Shown here: positions 33,468-42,449 of the stretch, piece by piece | How positions within the stretch are numbered: position 1 is the first letter of the stretch | Layout of the letters: each line of letters opens with the position of its first letter | Assembly: GCF_027943255.1 (NCBI RefSeq) | Contig: NW_026562179.1 | Span: forward strand, 5,892,501-5,956,500 | Source: Anastrepha obliqua | Taxonomy: Eukaryota > Arthropoda > Insecta > Diptera > Tephritidae | Length of the DNA: 64,000 nt | Reading direction: 5' to 3' | Notes under the pieces: model-generated | What the model saw: only the letters and a program-made list of their open reading frames with translations | The model's database searches: none | What the model was told of the DNA's origin: nothing | Program-made: the position numbers and the translations under genes

Positions 33468-34749
33468 CAGCTGTTAGCGTTATGTCTGGGTCTTCTTTGC
33501 TTTCGCATAAAAGTTCCCTTTCGGAATACTTACGCTGTTGTGTGTGGTACTTACCCTCCCGTTCGAAGTACAGCCTCCCTAAGCCCATTTCTGAGCCTGA
33601 AGAGGCGTATTCTTCTTCGGTGGGCCGGTCGTCTTCGCTTATTGGCTCTGTTTCGCTCATGGGTTCTAGTTCGCCCATGTGCTTTTCACCTTCCTTAGTG
33701 GCGAGGAACTCAATTGCATCTGTGTCTGTTTTGTAAATGTGAAGTTTCACCTTTACAAAACCGTATCTCAGATGCCCATCGCATTTCGCTAATAGTTCGA
33801 TTGAGTTATCTGTGAGGAGCAGGAGAGCCTGCATGGTGGCGCGCTTCTGCTCTTTCGATTCTTCTGCGCTATTTTTGTTGGTGAGAGTTTTGACATACCT
33901 CCATTCCTGCGTTGGGATGTCCGGATTGCAGACCCGAATGAGCTTCATAATCTCTTCCGGGTCTTCGACGGTTGAAGGTAACCAAACCCTTGCTCGCGGC
34001 CTGGACGGAATATCCTTCCTGTCCACGACCACTAGCTTGGCATTTGGGTACACTTCGCCGACTTTGGAGATGGCCTCTTTATACAGTTGAACCGATCTCT
34101 CATCGTCGCAAGCTATAATTTTTATCTGGCCTTGGTGCCAGCCTAAGTCTTCGCACGCAGGCGGGGGACCGGGGTTCTCCAGAATAACTTTCAGTGCCAC
34201 TTTCGTTAGCTCGGCCTCGATCCATTTCCATTGGGCCCTGGGGATTATACCTTCTGGGTGGTTCTCGTCCAGGACTCCTATGATCAGGCGGTCTTTTGCA
34301 ACCTCCGCAAATGATCTTCTGGGCGTCACGCCCATTGATTTGTGCCTTTTTGCGTTTGGCTTATTTTCCTCCGAGGACCGCTGTCGTTTCGGAGCCGATT
34401 GTGTTGGTTTGAAGTCAGGGTTGAAATCAGGGATGATCGCTTTCGCTCTATCAATCGCCTCTTTCAACTCCTGTGTCATTTCACCTTCCTTTGGGCGAGT
34501 TTCGTGCACCCTCCTTAGGAGCCTAGCCGCGTTTCTGCGATCCTGGTAGCTCGCTTTCGCTGGGTCTACCACCCTCACAAGCGGCCATCCTTCGGTACCG
34601 GAGCTAGCAGTAGCATTGCTTCCGGTCGGGACCGTTTTTGGGGGCTGAATCGCAGTTGACTGCCGGGCTAGTGCCCCCCTACTTGTACTTGGACCTGTGT
34701 CCAGTTCTGAGTGCGTGTCAACTGTCCTCGCTTTCGCTGAGGCTGTCAT
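33433..34749 (-). CDS. LOA LINE ORF1 (gag-like RNA-binding protein)
   Basis: An uninterrupted 438-codon frame. Residues 1-140 are disordered and rich in Ser/Thr, then basic (KRQRSS, KPNAKRHKS). Residues 145-345 form the conserved core (SFAEVAKDRLIIGVLDENHP, AQWKWIEAELTKVALKVILE, PPPACEDLGWHQGQIKIIAC), which I recognise as the type annotated DUF4780 in fly LINE gag proteins. The tail is acidic. It is expected to coat the element RNA. No CCHC knuckle is visible. It overlaps ORF2 by 35 bp. Confidence 0.85.
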   Translation of the reverse strand: MTASAKARTVDTHSELDTGPSTSRGALARQSTAIQPPKTVPTGSNATASSGTEGWPLVRVVDPAKASYQDRRNAARLLRRVHETRPKEGEMTQELKEAIDRAKAIIPDFNPDFKPTQSAPKRQRSSEENKPNAKRHKSMGVTPRRSFAEVAKDRLIIGVLDENHPEGIIPRAQWKWIEAELTKVALKVILENPGPPPACEDLGWHQGQIKIIACDDERSVQLYKEAISKVGEVYPNAKLVVVDRKDIPSRPRARVWLPSTVEDPEEIMKLIRVCNPDIPTQEWRYVKTLTNKNSAEESKEQKRATMQALLLLTDNSIELLAKCDGHLRYGFVKVKLHIYKTDTDAIEFLATKEGEKHMGELEPMSETEPISEDDRPTEEEYASSGSEMGLGRLYFEREGKYHTQQRKYSERELLCESKEDPDITLTADASSTDKPSSL

Positions 34750-35264
34750 TGTTTGTTTGGATCGACTTATTAAGCCGATGGATGGCGTTTTCCTTGAGCT
34801 CGGTGCGACCGTTGCTCTTGTTGCGGAACTGTTTGTTCCTGTCGGTCTATTAGAGGGAGGACCGATCTCCTTTTTTTATTTAAGTTTTTATGATCTCTCT
34901 GCATTTTGGACCCACGAGTGTCGGAGAAAGGATGTCCGCCCGTGCATAGCTCCGAACTACACGGGTAAGGCTAATTATTACGGAGGGCGCCAGTTATCCG
35001 TAAGCTCCGTTCGAGACTTGGTTATTTTATAGAAGGGCCCCAAGCCTGACAGATTCTCGGCACGGGTCGCATCACACCTTAATCCAGCCCTTCACCCCCG
35101 ACCACGTTAAAGGTACTTTGAGTAGTGCTGTACTATTGAGGAGTATCGAACCCTACCCATAGTACCCTTAACTTAGCTAAATACCTCCTGAAAATAGGAA
35201 AACTGTGATACTTATTACCAGCTGGCACCCTCGGGGAGGGTTCAGTGGAGGATTTTCGCCAGCC
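34750..35264 (-). promoter_or_regulatory. 5' untranslated region and presumed internal promoter of the LOA LINE
   Basis: The 515 bp between the 5' target duplication and the ORF1 start have no coding frame on the element strand. Full-length LINEs of this group are transcribed from an internal promoter in this region; I did not identify specific core elements, so the promoter role is inference. Confidence 0.5.
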
Positions 35265-35478
35265 AGCCATATACATAGATCTATATGAAAACAACAATGT
35301 ATTTAAGGTATTTAATTGGATAAGGATTAATGTTGTACCTATTTGTTGAAATCGCTTCGAAAATAAGCTATTAGTTGTCGTAAAAAGTAAATGACAAAAA
35401 ATGTTATTGTATGGAATCGATAGCAAGCTAAACGCGCTCCAAATCAATAAAAACTATTCAAAAACTGTATTTTAATTA

Positions 35479-35703
35479 CAGTATGCAAAATTCGTATTAG
35501 TACACCCCCTAATAAATAAAAGAACCACGTATATTTTCAAATTAATTTTAAAACAAATGCTTGAAACCGTTTTATTTTATAGATAATTAACTAAAATAAG
35601 GCCAAATAAAAAAACCGCTCACAAAGTGTATTGAAATGCAAAAAAAAAATAAGAAAGAATAAAATGAACACTTTTCACAGAAGCAAAATTCGTATTAGTA
35701 CAC
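35479..35703 (+). repeat. Left IR/DR of the Tc1-like element
   Basis: Outer core at 35485-35505 and inner core at 35683-35703, same orientation, 198 bp between corresponding bases. These are the likely transposase binding sites. Confidence 0.85.
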
Positions 35704-35750
35704 ATGTATTTTTAATGATTTAAAGAGTAAATAAAAAATAGTTCAGAAAA

Positions 35751-36768
35751 TTAATATTTTGTAGGATACCCTCGTTGCCTTAGAACAGCAGACAATCTCT
35801 TCGGCATAGATTCCACCAATTTTTTTGTGAGATTTGGAGAAATCTTCTTCCACTCTGATTTGAGGACTTTTTTTAAATGTTCTCGGTTCCTTATTTGATG
35901 ATGTTCCAGCTGCTTTTTGAAAATCTACCATACATTTTCTATGGGATTAATATCCGGGCTTTATGGTGGTGTTTTGAGATAATTTGGACAGTTATAAAGC
36001 ATCCATAACCTTGTATCCAACGCCGTGTGCTTAGGGTCGTTATCTTGTTGGAATATACATTTTTTTTTTGCAACCCAATTTTTTGGCACCTTTGCGTATA
36101 TTCTTTTTTAAAATATCAATATATTGCCTCGCAGTCATAATTCCATCAATAAAATGCAACTTTCCTACTCCGTTTGCCCCGAAACATCCCCATACCATCA
36201 GAGAACCACCACCGTGCTTGAAAGAAGGCTGCAGATTTCGTTTTTGAAGGCCAGTATTACACTCTCTCCAAATTTGTATGCGTCCATCGGACATTTTTAT
36301 ATTAAATTCACACTCGTCTGAAAAAATTACCCTTTTCCAAAACCGCATATTTTTGTTTAAATATTGCCTGGCGAATATAACACGCTTTCTTCTATTGACT
36401 GAGCTTACATACGGTTTTCTAACCGCAGTTCTGCTTCTAAATCCCAATTTTTTTACATAACTGCGCACTGTTTGAGGTGTAACTTTGATAGAAAAGTATT
36501 TTTCTAGTTCTGCAGCTAGTGAAACTCCACTGACGGTGGGGTCTTTTCTCATAAGGCGTTTCAAATAAGTCTTGTGCCTCTGCCCAAGCTTTGCCCTGTT
36601 CACATTTCGAAGCTTTTTGTCAATCCTTCCACTGCCTCTAAAAATTTTGACTAAGTTTTGTATTGTAGACACACTTTTCTGCAATGTCCTCGCAATTTCG
36701 CGTAAAGACTTTCCGTTTTTGTTCATATTTATTATTAATCTCCTAGTTTCGTTTGACTTTGGCGACAT
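35751..36768 (-). pseudogene. Tc1-like (DD34E) transposase, inactive
   Basis: Starts MSPKSNETRRLIINMNKNGK with paired helix-turn-helix DNA-binding segments (SLREIARTLQKSVSTIQNLV, then TVSGVSLAAELEKYF). Then come FSDECEFN (first Asp) and LMVWGCFGANG. In the A-run at 36060-36069 the frame shifts by one base; the other frame continues CIFQQDNDPKHTAL (second Asp), SPDINPIENVW (Glu, 34 residues after the Asp) and ends RQRGYPTKY. Two more lesions follow: a stop before SPDINP and a stop after NVW. At about 340 residues the length is standard. It catalyses cut-and-paste at TA. Confidence 0.9.
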
Positions 36769-36894
36769 TGCAAGCTAACTCCGCGAACTTGAACAAATGG
36801 CTACTAAAACGCAACTGCCCAAGGTTAAACATTGAATCGTTTCGAAAATAAAGGTAAATACCAACAAATTGTTTACAAATTCAACGCATACTAA

Positions 36895-37113
36895 GTGTAC
36901 TAATACGAATTTTGCCTGCAGTAGAAATAGCTACACTGCTACTAAAGCTATTTTTTTCAATTCTATGCAAATGTTTCGGAGTTTTTGTTATTATTCTATT
37001 TTTTTATGAATTATACAATACCGCACTACGATTGAAATCAATTGCTTTAAAGTAAATTTGAAAATATACGTGGTATTTTTATTTGTAATAGGGTGTACTA
37101 ATACGAACTTTGC
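36895..37113 (-). repeat. Right IR/DR of the Tc1-like element
   Basis: Inner core ending at 36915 and outer core ending at 37113, same orientation as each other and inverted to the left pair, again 198 bp apart. Confidence 0.85.
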
Positions 37114-37121
37114 AGATTTAC

Positions 37122-37764
37122 TAATATAGAACGTGAAAATAGCGTTTTATTTCGCTGTAAAATTGTATGTGCATATAATTACATGGAATTCAGTATGTAC
37201 ATACATAGATACATATGTACATACATAGATACATATGTACATACGTCCGAAATGAAATAATGCGAGCGATTCGTAAATACATACATACATACGTCACCAT
37301 ACGACGTAATTCAACATTAATGAGGTGTGGTGAGATTATCGCTTAACGCCTGTTGCTTCATTCGGTTGACAGCGAACAAACACACAAACAGCTTTTTTTG
37401 GAAAAAGAGCTGCTTTTGTTTAAACAATTTTGGTTAAATAACAAATATATCAATTTTTTTTTTTGATGCAGAACGAAAGTAAATATTTCAAAGTTAAACT
37501 CTAAGAAAGTTTCATTTTAATTGGTTAATTCGTTTATGATTTATGGCCGTGAAAACAAAAAAATTATGTTTTTTTGCAACATTTTGACCGATTGCCACGC
37601 CTCTTTATATATTTCTTCACATTATATAGATATAAACCTTCCTCTTCAATCAATCTATCTTTAAAAAAAAACCGCATCAAAATCCGTTGCGTAGTTTTAA
37701 AGATTTAAGCGTATACTGGGACATAGGGACAGAAAAAGCGACTTTGTTTTATAATATGTAGTGA
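37122..37764 (-). other. 5' part of Helitron H2, non-coding
   Basis: AT-rich DNA with TACATACATAGATACATATG repeats near 37195-37300. The Helitron 5' terminus is at 37764 (TCACTACATATTATAAAACA on the minus strand). No Rep coding frame is left. Confidence 0.6.
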
Positions 37765-38453
37765 TTGAGTACCACCTGGCACTCTAATGCTAGGATACAC
37801 TCCTTGCATGTGAATGCTATATTTATCATAGCGAAAGGTTTTTTTAAGTAAAAACAAATTTGAAGTCTGCTCTATGTGGGACGTCAAGGAACATTTTAGA
37901 CTGCCGAAGATTTGAAATGAACCAATGAATTTCTTCACCAAAGTAGTTCTTTTAAATATTTCTTTATTTTTTCCGTTCCTTTGTGGCACCCACATAACTG
38001 GAATATTGTAGTGGTTGTACCAGCCAGCTCGCTCAGTCTGTATATGTCCTCGCACGTTATCTTGAAGTTTTCCCATATATCCGATAACTGTTGCTGATAA
38101 CTGCTTGCCTATCCGACTATTTCAGAAGCACGACCACTATCGACCTAAATAATTAAAAACGTTATTAATTTGAAAATTAATTCGATTTTATCGTAATACT
38201 TGCTCAAATGTTTACAGTTTGAATGTTTACGATTTTCAACGATTAATAATAAGCCGAAGCGTCAAAATGGAAACGGAGTTGCCGACATAATAGTTTGCAC
38301 TAAAAGTTTAAATTTTACTACACTTTAAAAGCTTTTTATAAAACATGTACGTATACTTGTAAGGAAGCAACATGTTTTCAAATAAGGGAGCCGATTTGTC
38401 AAGAGGAAGCGAGAATGCTGTTACTTACCTAACCTTGTATAATTGAATCATGC
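37765..38453. other. Right non-coding part of the P-like element
   Basis: About 690 bp ending in the inverted terminus at 38453. A 123-codon minus-strand frame that extends in from Helitron H2 (37705-38076) has no recognisable features and probably arises by chance. I see no transposase. Confidence 0.5.
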
Positions 38454-38945
38454 TATTGAATCAAAACAAATCGCACTTTGCGCTTTTATTGAGTTTTCGA
38501 TAATACATCCTTTGAAGCAATCAACAATGCTCTATATTAAAAGCATGTACCTAAACCCATCATAAAATGGATTATAGAGATGCTGGAATCCAGAACGCTC
38601 AGTGCAGAATTAGGCGGAAGAATACAGTCTTTCAAGGTGATAAGAGGTTGCCTGCAAGGGGACACTTTCTCCTCTTCTGTGAACACTAGTAATAGATGAA
38701 CTTCTCCACAAACTGAACAATCTAGGATTCCAGACTCAAGGTTAGACTGATGACCTGGTAGTATACATAGTGAGCTGGCATGAGGAGGCAAACTCTAACC
38801 GCATGCAACAAACCCTCAACATAATAAACAAATGGTGCACCGACCAAGGGCTCTCTATTAATCCATTTAAAACGCTAGTGCCGTTCACCAGGAAAAGAAA
38901 CATCAACATCAAATGTCGTGTCCTAAATGAATCGACTCTTCAATA
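38454..38945 (+). pseudogene. RT palm of the plus-strand LOA-like LINE, after the nested insertions
   Basis: Reads IESKQIALCAFIEFS, then DNTSFEAINNAL, KPIIKWIIEMLESRTLSAEL, GCLQGDTFS, and DDLVVYIVSWHEEAN followed by INKWCTDQGLSINPFKTLVP. These match AFLDIEGAFNN, GTPQGGVLSP, YADDVALV and WSKANGLSVNPSKTEL of the LOA copy. The YADD box is degraded and several frameshifts are present. It continues the LINE that starts at 668 and stops at about 38945, where a minus-strand LINE begins. Confidence 0.8.
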
Positions 38946-39505
38946 GATCTACGTTGGTCGCAGTGCCTTGTCAGCCTCATCTTCGGGATGAGCTTTACTT
39001 TCGGTCTCGTTCTTACGAATTCTGCCAAGGATAACAAGGTCTCCGGTAGAGCTTATACCTTGATGGGCTTTTATTAGCGCGCTTTTGCCCCATGGCTTTA
39101 GCGGATGTTGTCAGTTCATTTATAGTTGTTGGCATGCTGCAGCCCACAGCTTTACACTCAACTGTTTCCTGGCTAGAGGCCAGGAGCTCATCCTCCGAGG
39201 AAGATCCGGTCCTCAGTTTGTCATGGGTGACCGGTTGTTTGTCCTGTCGCTTAGTATCTGTCTGTCCTATGCTGTGAATGCGTCCGTCTGTCTTTTCGTC
39301 ACTTTGTCCGTCAGTTTTTCGCCACTATCCGATTTTTGTTTTTTGTTCGATTTCATTTTTTCTGGTTCGTATGGTCACCTGCCCCACCCAGGGAGCTGCG
39401 CATGTCGCCATGCGCGCTGACCAAAGAGGAATTAGGGGAAATAACCGGTCGACCATGGCAGCGCCCCATACCATGACAAGGCCACCGTTACAACCTGAGG
39501 CGGCC
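38946..39505 (-). pseudogene. 5' end (leader and ORF1 start) of a LOA-like LINE
   Basis: Reading on the minus strand, 39505-39380 matches the leader of the element at 43740-43830 (shared GGGGCGCTGCC and GTGGCCTT blocks). 39232-38960 encodes a broken LRTGSSSEDELLASSQETVE, which parallels SSSEDNLLASSQDT at 43950 on the other strand. Everything downstream of the ORF1 start is missing. It interrupts the endonuclease-RT linker of the LINE at 39506-42430. Confidence 0.55.
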
Positions 39506-40097
39506 TGATACCTGAGTGTAATCAGAGAGACGTTTGGTCTTTCTACCTCATCGCAAGTGTATATGCCATCTATCTTTTTTATACCAAGTTTAATATCCAC
39601 TCTCTCCTTAGCCATAGCTTTGTGAAGCCTAGTTGCAACGGGGATTGAGATGATTTCCTCGCAGAACTTCTTGAAACTACCTCTATTTTTCCCCTAATTT
39701 CTTTACTATATGAAATCCCGGTGCTTTGGCTTTATTAAATTGCCTTCGCACCGCCTTTCGAAAGGCTGAGAGTTCCTTCGACCACCATGACGTGTTGGCT
39801 TTGTCTCTTGGTTCGGTAGCAGGGCAGCAATGGATTCGCTAAGGCTCTCTAACTTTTCTTCTAGCATCATATAGTTAATACCTGACCGCTTACTTATGCT
39901 GGGTAAGTTTATACATAGCACATTTCTAAACTTATCCCATTCTGTGTTCCTGTGGTCAGATAAGGAAGGCTCGGAGGAGACTTTCCAACCCGACACCAGG
40001 TTTTCAGCCAATTTGTTAGATAGGGTAACATCAAGGACCTTTATCTGCTCCTCATTACAAAAATTGTGTACACCCAACATTTTGTATATATTAATCA
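39506..40097 (-). pseudogene. Endonuclease C-terminus and linker of a minus-strand LOA-like LINE
   Basis: From 40097 it reads INIYKMLGVHNFCNEEQIKV, LDVTLSNKLAENLVSGWKVS and EPSLSDHRNTEWDKF (the SDH motif of the endonuclease). Then come TRHGGRRNSQPFERRC and, near 39615, LHKAMAKERVDIKLGIKKID, the EN-RT linker. It continues the fragment at 41187-41601, from which it is separated by Helitron H3. Confidence 0.75.
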
Positions 40098-41186
40098 CTA
40101 GCAAACCCGGCCCGCTTCGCTGGGCAAATACACGGTGGATCCACGTTTTGGCATATATTTCGAGACCCTAGTCATCAATAAGTATGAAAATTACCCCATA
40201 TTAAAGCACTTATCAACAGCTTTCATTTGATACCCATATTGTACATACACAACCAAAGGTTACCCGGGTCCACGTTTTGACCTATATCTCGAGACCCTAG
40301 TCACGGAACGGTATGAAAAATAGTCTATACTATAGAAATCATTAACAGCTTCCATTTGCTACCCATATTGTACATATACGTCCGAAGGTTACCCGGGTCC
40401 ACGTTTTGACCTATATCTCGAGACCCTATCTACCAATAGGTATTCAAACTATACGGAAACCATCTTCAATACCTACTTAACAATGTGTGTAAGTTTGGTT
40501 TAATTCGGTTTAAAGACACGGCGGGTCCACGTTTTGGCATATATTTCGAGACCCTAGTCATCAATAGGTATGAAAATTAACCCGTATTAAAGCACTTAAC
40601 CACAGCTTTCATTTGATATCCATATTGTACAAACATATTCTAGGGTCCACGTTTTGGTCTCTATCTCGAGACCCTAGTCATGGAGCGGATGGAAATACTC
40701 TGAACTAAAGCATTCACCAACAGCTTCCATTTGATACCCATATTGTACATACACATCCCCAGGTTACCCGGGTCCACGTTTTGACCTATATCTCGAGACC
40801 GTATCTACCAATAGGTATCCAAACTATACGGAAACCATCTTCAATACCTCCTTAACAATGTGTGTGAGTTTGGTTTAATTCGGTGCAAAGACAAGGCGGG
40901 TCCACGTTTTGGCATATATTTCGAGACCTTAGTGATCAATAGGTATGAAAATGACCCCGTACTTATCAACAGCTTTCATTTGATACCCATATTGTACATA
41001 CACAACCAAAGGTTACCCGGGTCCACGTTTTGACCATTTTCCCGGCAATTATTCGAATTTTTCTCACCTTTTAAACCTTCCCTAGACCTCCACGAATAAT
41101 TCAAGACCAAGATAAGATAAATCCGTTCAGCCGTTCTCGAGTTTTAAGCGAATATAGGGACAGATTTTCACATTTATATATATAGA
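40098..41186 (-). mobile_element. Helitron H3, non-autonomous, filled with a 127-bp minisatellite
   Basis: On the minus strand it starts TCTATATATATAAATGTG after an A and ends CTAG before a T (40097), with the hairpin GCCC-AGCGAAGC-GGGC just inside the 3' end. An alternative TC start lies four bases further out. It has no coding capacity; nearly all of it is the tandem array. The endonuclease frame of the host LINE continues on both sides (EFIISN / INIYKM), which supports the ends. Confidence 0.85.
40136..41040. repeat. Eight-unit minisatellite with A-B-C higher-order pattern inside Helitron H3
   Basis: TCCACGTTTTG recurs at 40140, 40269, 40398, 40526, 40646, 40773, 40901 and 41022 (spacing 120-129 bp). 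Three unit types alternate: A (GGCATATATTTCGAGACC, then ATCAATA), B (CTCGAGACCCTAGTCA then GGA(A/G)CGG) and C (CCCTATCTACCAATAGG). The order is A-B-C-A-B-C-A-B', with the last unit truncated. Confidence 0.9.
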
Positions 41187-41601
41187 TAGATTACTTATTA
41201 TGAATTCTAGTAAGGACTCAGCTCTTCTGTTGCAGTCGGTGCTCCTCCCACGCCTCGTTATGGGCATTGGCATAACATCCCAACAGGAGTGGTAGCTTCC
41301 TCTTGTTGCAGTAGCATACCAGACTACTTATCTCATCTGGGGGCACCTTGCTCCATAACCTATTGTTTCGGCTGGGCTTTCTTATCCCCGGGAGCCTTCT
41401 GCTTCTCGGCAGCTTTCTCCTCATGGTGACAGAACTGAACCGATAATTCAGTCGGTAGCCCATCCTTTTCATGGTTACGTACGAGTCCTCATCAACGTCC
41501 TGAACCCTGCATCCTCGACGTCGTTGTAAGCATTCAACAGCCCTACTGCATACTCCGCAGACTTGTCTGCGTCCCTCGCAGTATACTGTCTTGGGTGCCA
41601 C
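41187..41601 (-). pseudogene. Endonuclease N-terminal part of the same minus-strand LINE
   Basis: Contains EISSLVCYCNKRKLPLLLGC and YANAHNEAWEEH, the GGDANAH motif with Asp changed to Tyr (GCYANAH). In the next frame DCNRRAESLLEFIISN follows, interrupted at 41187 by Helitron H3. The catalytic Asp change and frameshift show decay. Confidence 0.75.
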
Positions 41602-41818
41602 GCCTACTAACCCTCTGCGGTCTTCTCATCCGCAAGTAGTAGACCCGGCCTGAAGTAAACCCCACAAAAGGCCAGCGGGTGAGTCCATTCTTTAAAGATG
41701 TCATCCATTATGGCCTCCTGCAGCACAGTTAGGGTTTTCTGCCCTAGCGTTTCCGCAGGAAAGTTCTATCAAGCGAATGCCTTTGAGGGCATCCGAATAG
41801 CTTGTCTGCTGTCCATTA

Positions 41819-42430
41819 TCATCCAGCGGGGATGCCGGGGGAGAAATACCCTGCCGCTCCCTGAGGCATACTGACAGAGGCAGTGGATGTGATCGCTGCC
41901 TCTTGGTGCTGGGTGCCTGCGGGGTAATCTGCCTGCTTTTCTGCTTTGCAGCGGGCAGTCCTTTTCCTATCTGCTGTGGAGCGGTATTGGTTCCGCTTAG
42001 CCATAGGTGCTACACGGGGCTGATCCAGTTCATTCTTGGACCATTGCTTCACAAGCTGCTCTGGGCCTTTACCTTCCTCTAGGTACCGCTTGTACCATTT
42101 TACCCCCGCGCCACTCACTCCTGTCTTATAGGGGTCGTCCAACACGCCGGGCGATTCACGTGGCGGGAGTGTCGGGCGTATGCCCGTCCTTCACCCATCC
42201 TTTCCCCTGCTTGAGTCAGACGACTCCCCGGACTTTGAGGGCCTGAGAGGTTTGTGGCTCCTGCTTGCTGGAGGAGACTCTGAGATGTTTGCCCAGCTTC
42301 TTCCTTTCCCTTTTTTCGTTGTTGTTCGTATTATTTTTGTTGTCTGTTGTCTGTTTTTTGGTTTTGGTTTTTATTTTTATTCATCTTGTTCGTACGACCG
42401 CCTGTTTGACGAGGCAAGGTAAGCAGTCTT
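41819..42430 (-). pseudogene. ORF1 N-terminal region and leader of the minus-strand LOA-like LINE
   Basis: The frame from 42145 reads MLDDPYKTGVSGAGVKWYKR, YLEEGKGPEQLVKQWSKNEL, then a Lys/Arg/Gln-rich stretch, and stops at 41819. SGAG-KWYKRYLEEGKGPEQ is of the type found near the start of LOA-group ORF1 proteins. Upstream (42150-42430) is A-rich leader on the minus strand. The segment 41602-41818 between this and the endonuclease is broken coding sequence that I cannot frame. Confidence 0.55.
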
Positions 42431-42449
42431 CAAATTTCATGGAGATCTC

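Larger units (their letters stand above)
29777..35264 (-). mobile_element. Full-length LOA-type LINE
   Basis: The 12-mer AGCCATATACAT flanks both ends (29765-29776 and 35265-35276), a proper target-primed duplication. Read on the minus strand the element has a 515-bp 5' untranslated region, ORF1 (34749-33433), an overlapping ORF2 (33467-29859 with one in-frame stop) and a 3' tail of TACC repeats in place of poly(A). EN-RT-RNase H order and the repeat tail fit the LOA/Bilbo/baggins group; the exact family is not certain. It is the youngest-looking LINE in the window and sits inside Helitron H2. Confidence 0.9.
35479..37121 (-). mobile_element. Tc1-like element with double inverted repeats (IR/DR)
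   Basis: TA flanks the left end (35477-35478) and TA also follows the right end (37122-37123). Each end has two copies of a GCAAA(A/G)TTCGTATTAGTACAC core: outer at 35485 and 37113, inner at 35683 and 36915, each pair exactly 198 bp apart. The outer ends continue as longer inverted repeats (shared ACGTATATTTTCAAATT). This IR/DR plan is known from Minos, Sleeping Beauty and S elements. The transposase gene lies between the inner repeats. The exact last bases at the right end are uncertain by a few bases. Confidence 0.88.
28250..37764 (-). mobile_element. Helitron H2 (minus strand), split by a LOA LINE and a Tc1-like element
   Basis: Read on the minus strand it starts TCACTACATATTATAAAACA after an A (37765) and ends CTAG at 28250 before a T (28249), with a GC-rich hairpin (CCCGTGCGAAGCAGGGCGGG) just inside. 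Only the helicase C-terminal two-thirds remain (28521-29705). Removing the LOA element and the Tc1-like element leaves about 2.4 kb, so the Rep gene has been deleted. It lies inside the P-like element. Confidence 0.8.
27313..38453. mobile_element. P-superfamily-like element, expanded by nested insertions
   Basis: The ends are inverted repeats: left CATGATTCAATTAT followed by AAGGTTAGGTATGTAA, right (read inward) GCATGATTCAATTAT and AAGGTTAGGTAAGTAA. TATTGAAT flanks both sides (27305-27312, 38454-38461) and the LINE RT frame resumes across it. An 8-bp duplication plus termini starting CATGAT and continuing to AAGG recall the P element. No P transposase is visible. Excluding Helitron H2 about 1.6 kb remains, mostly AT-rich and without a convincing gene, so it is a non-autonomous copy. 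One extra C lies at the right end. Confidence 0.65.

Noticed and set aside
30154..34853. Many plus-strand frames of 60-139 codons
   Set aside because: They are shadows opposite the long LOA ORF1 and ORF2.
37705..38076. 123-codon minus-strand frame as a gene
   Set aside because: No motif, odd composition, and it spans the Helitron H2 end into the flanking DNA.
39085..39508. Plus-strand frames of 61-111 codons as genes
   Set aside because: The minus strand here is the LINE leader and ORF1 start; the plus-strand peptides are hydrophobic by-products without matching features.
40136..41040. CRISPR-like array
   Set aside because: Units of about 127 bp repeat along their whole length with no unique spacers, and the array lies inside a Helitron in insect DNA.
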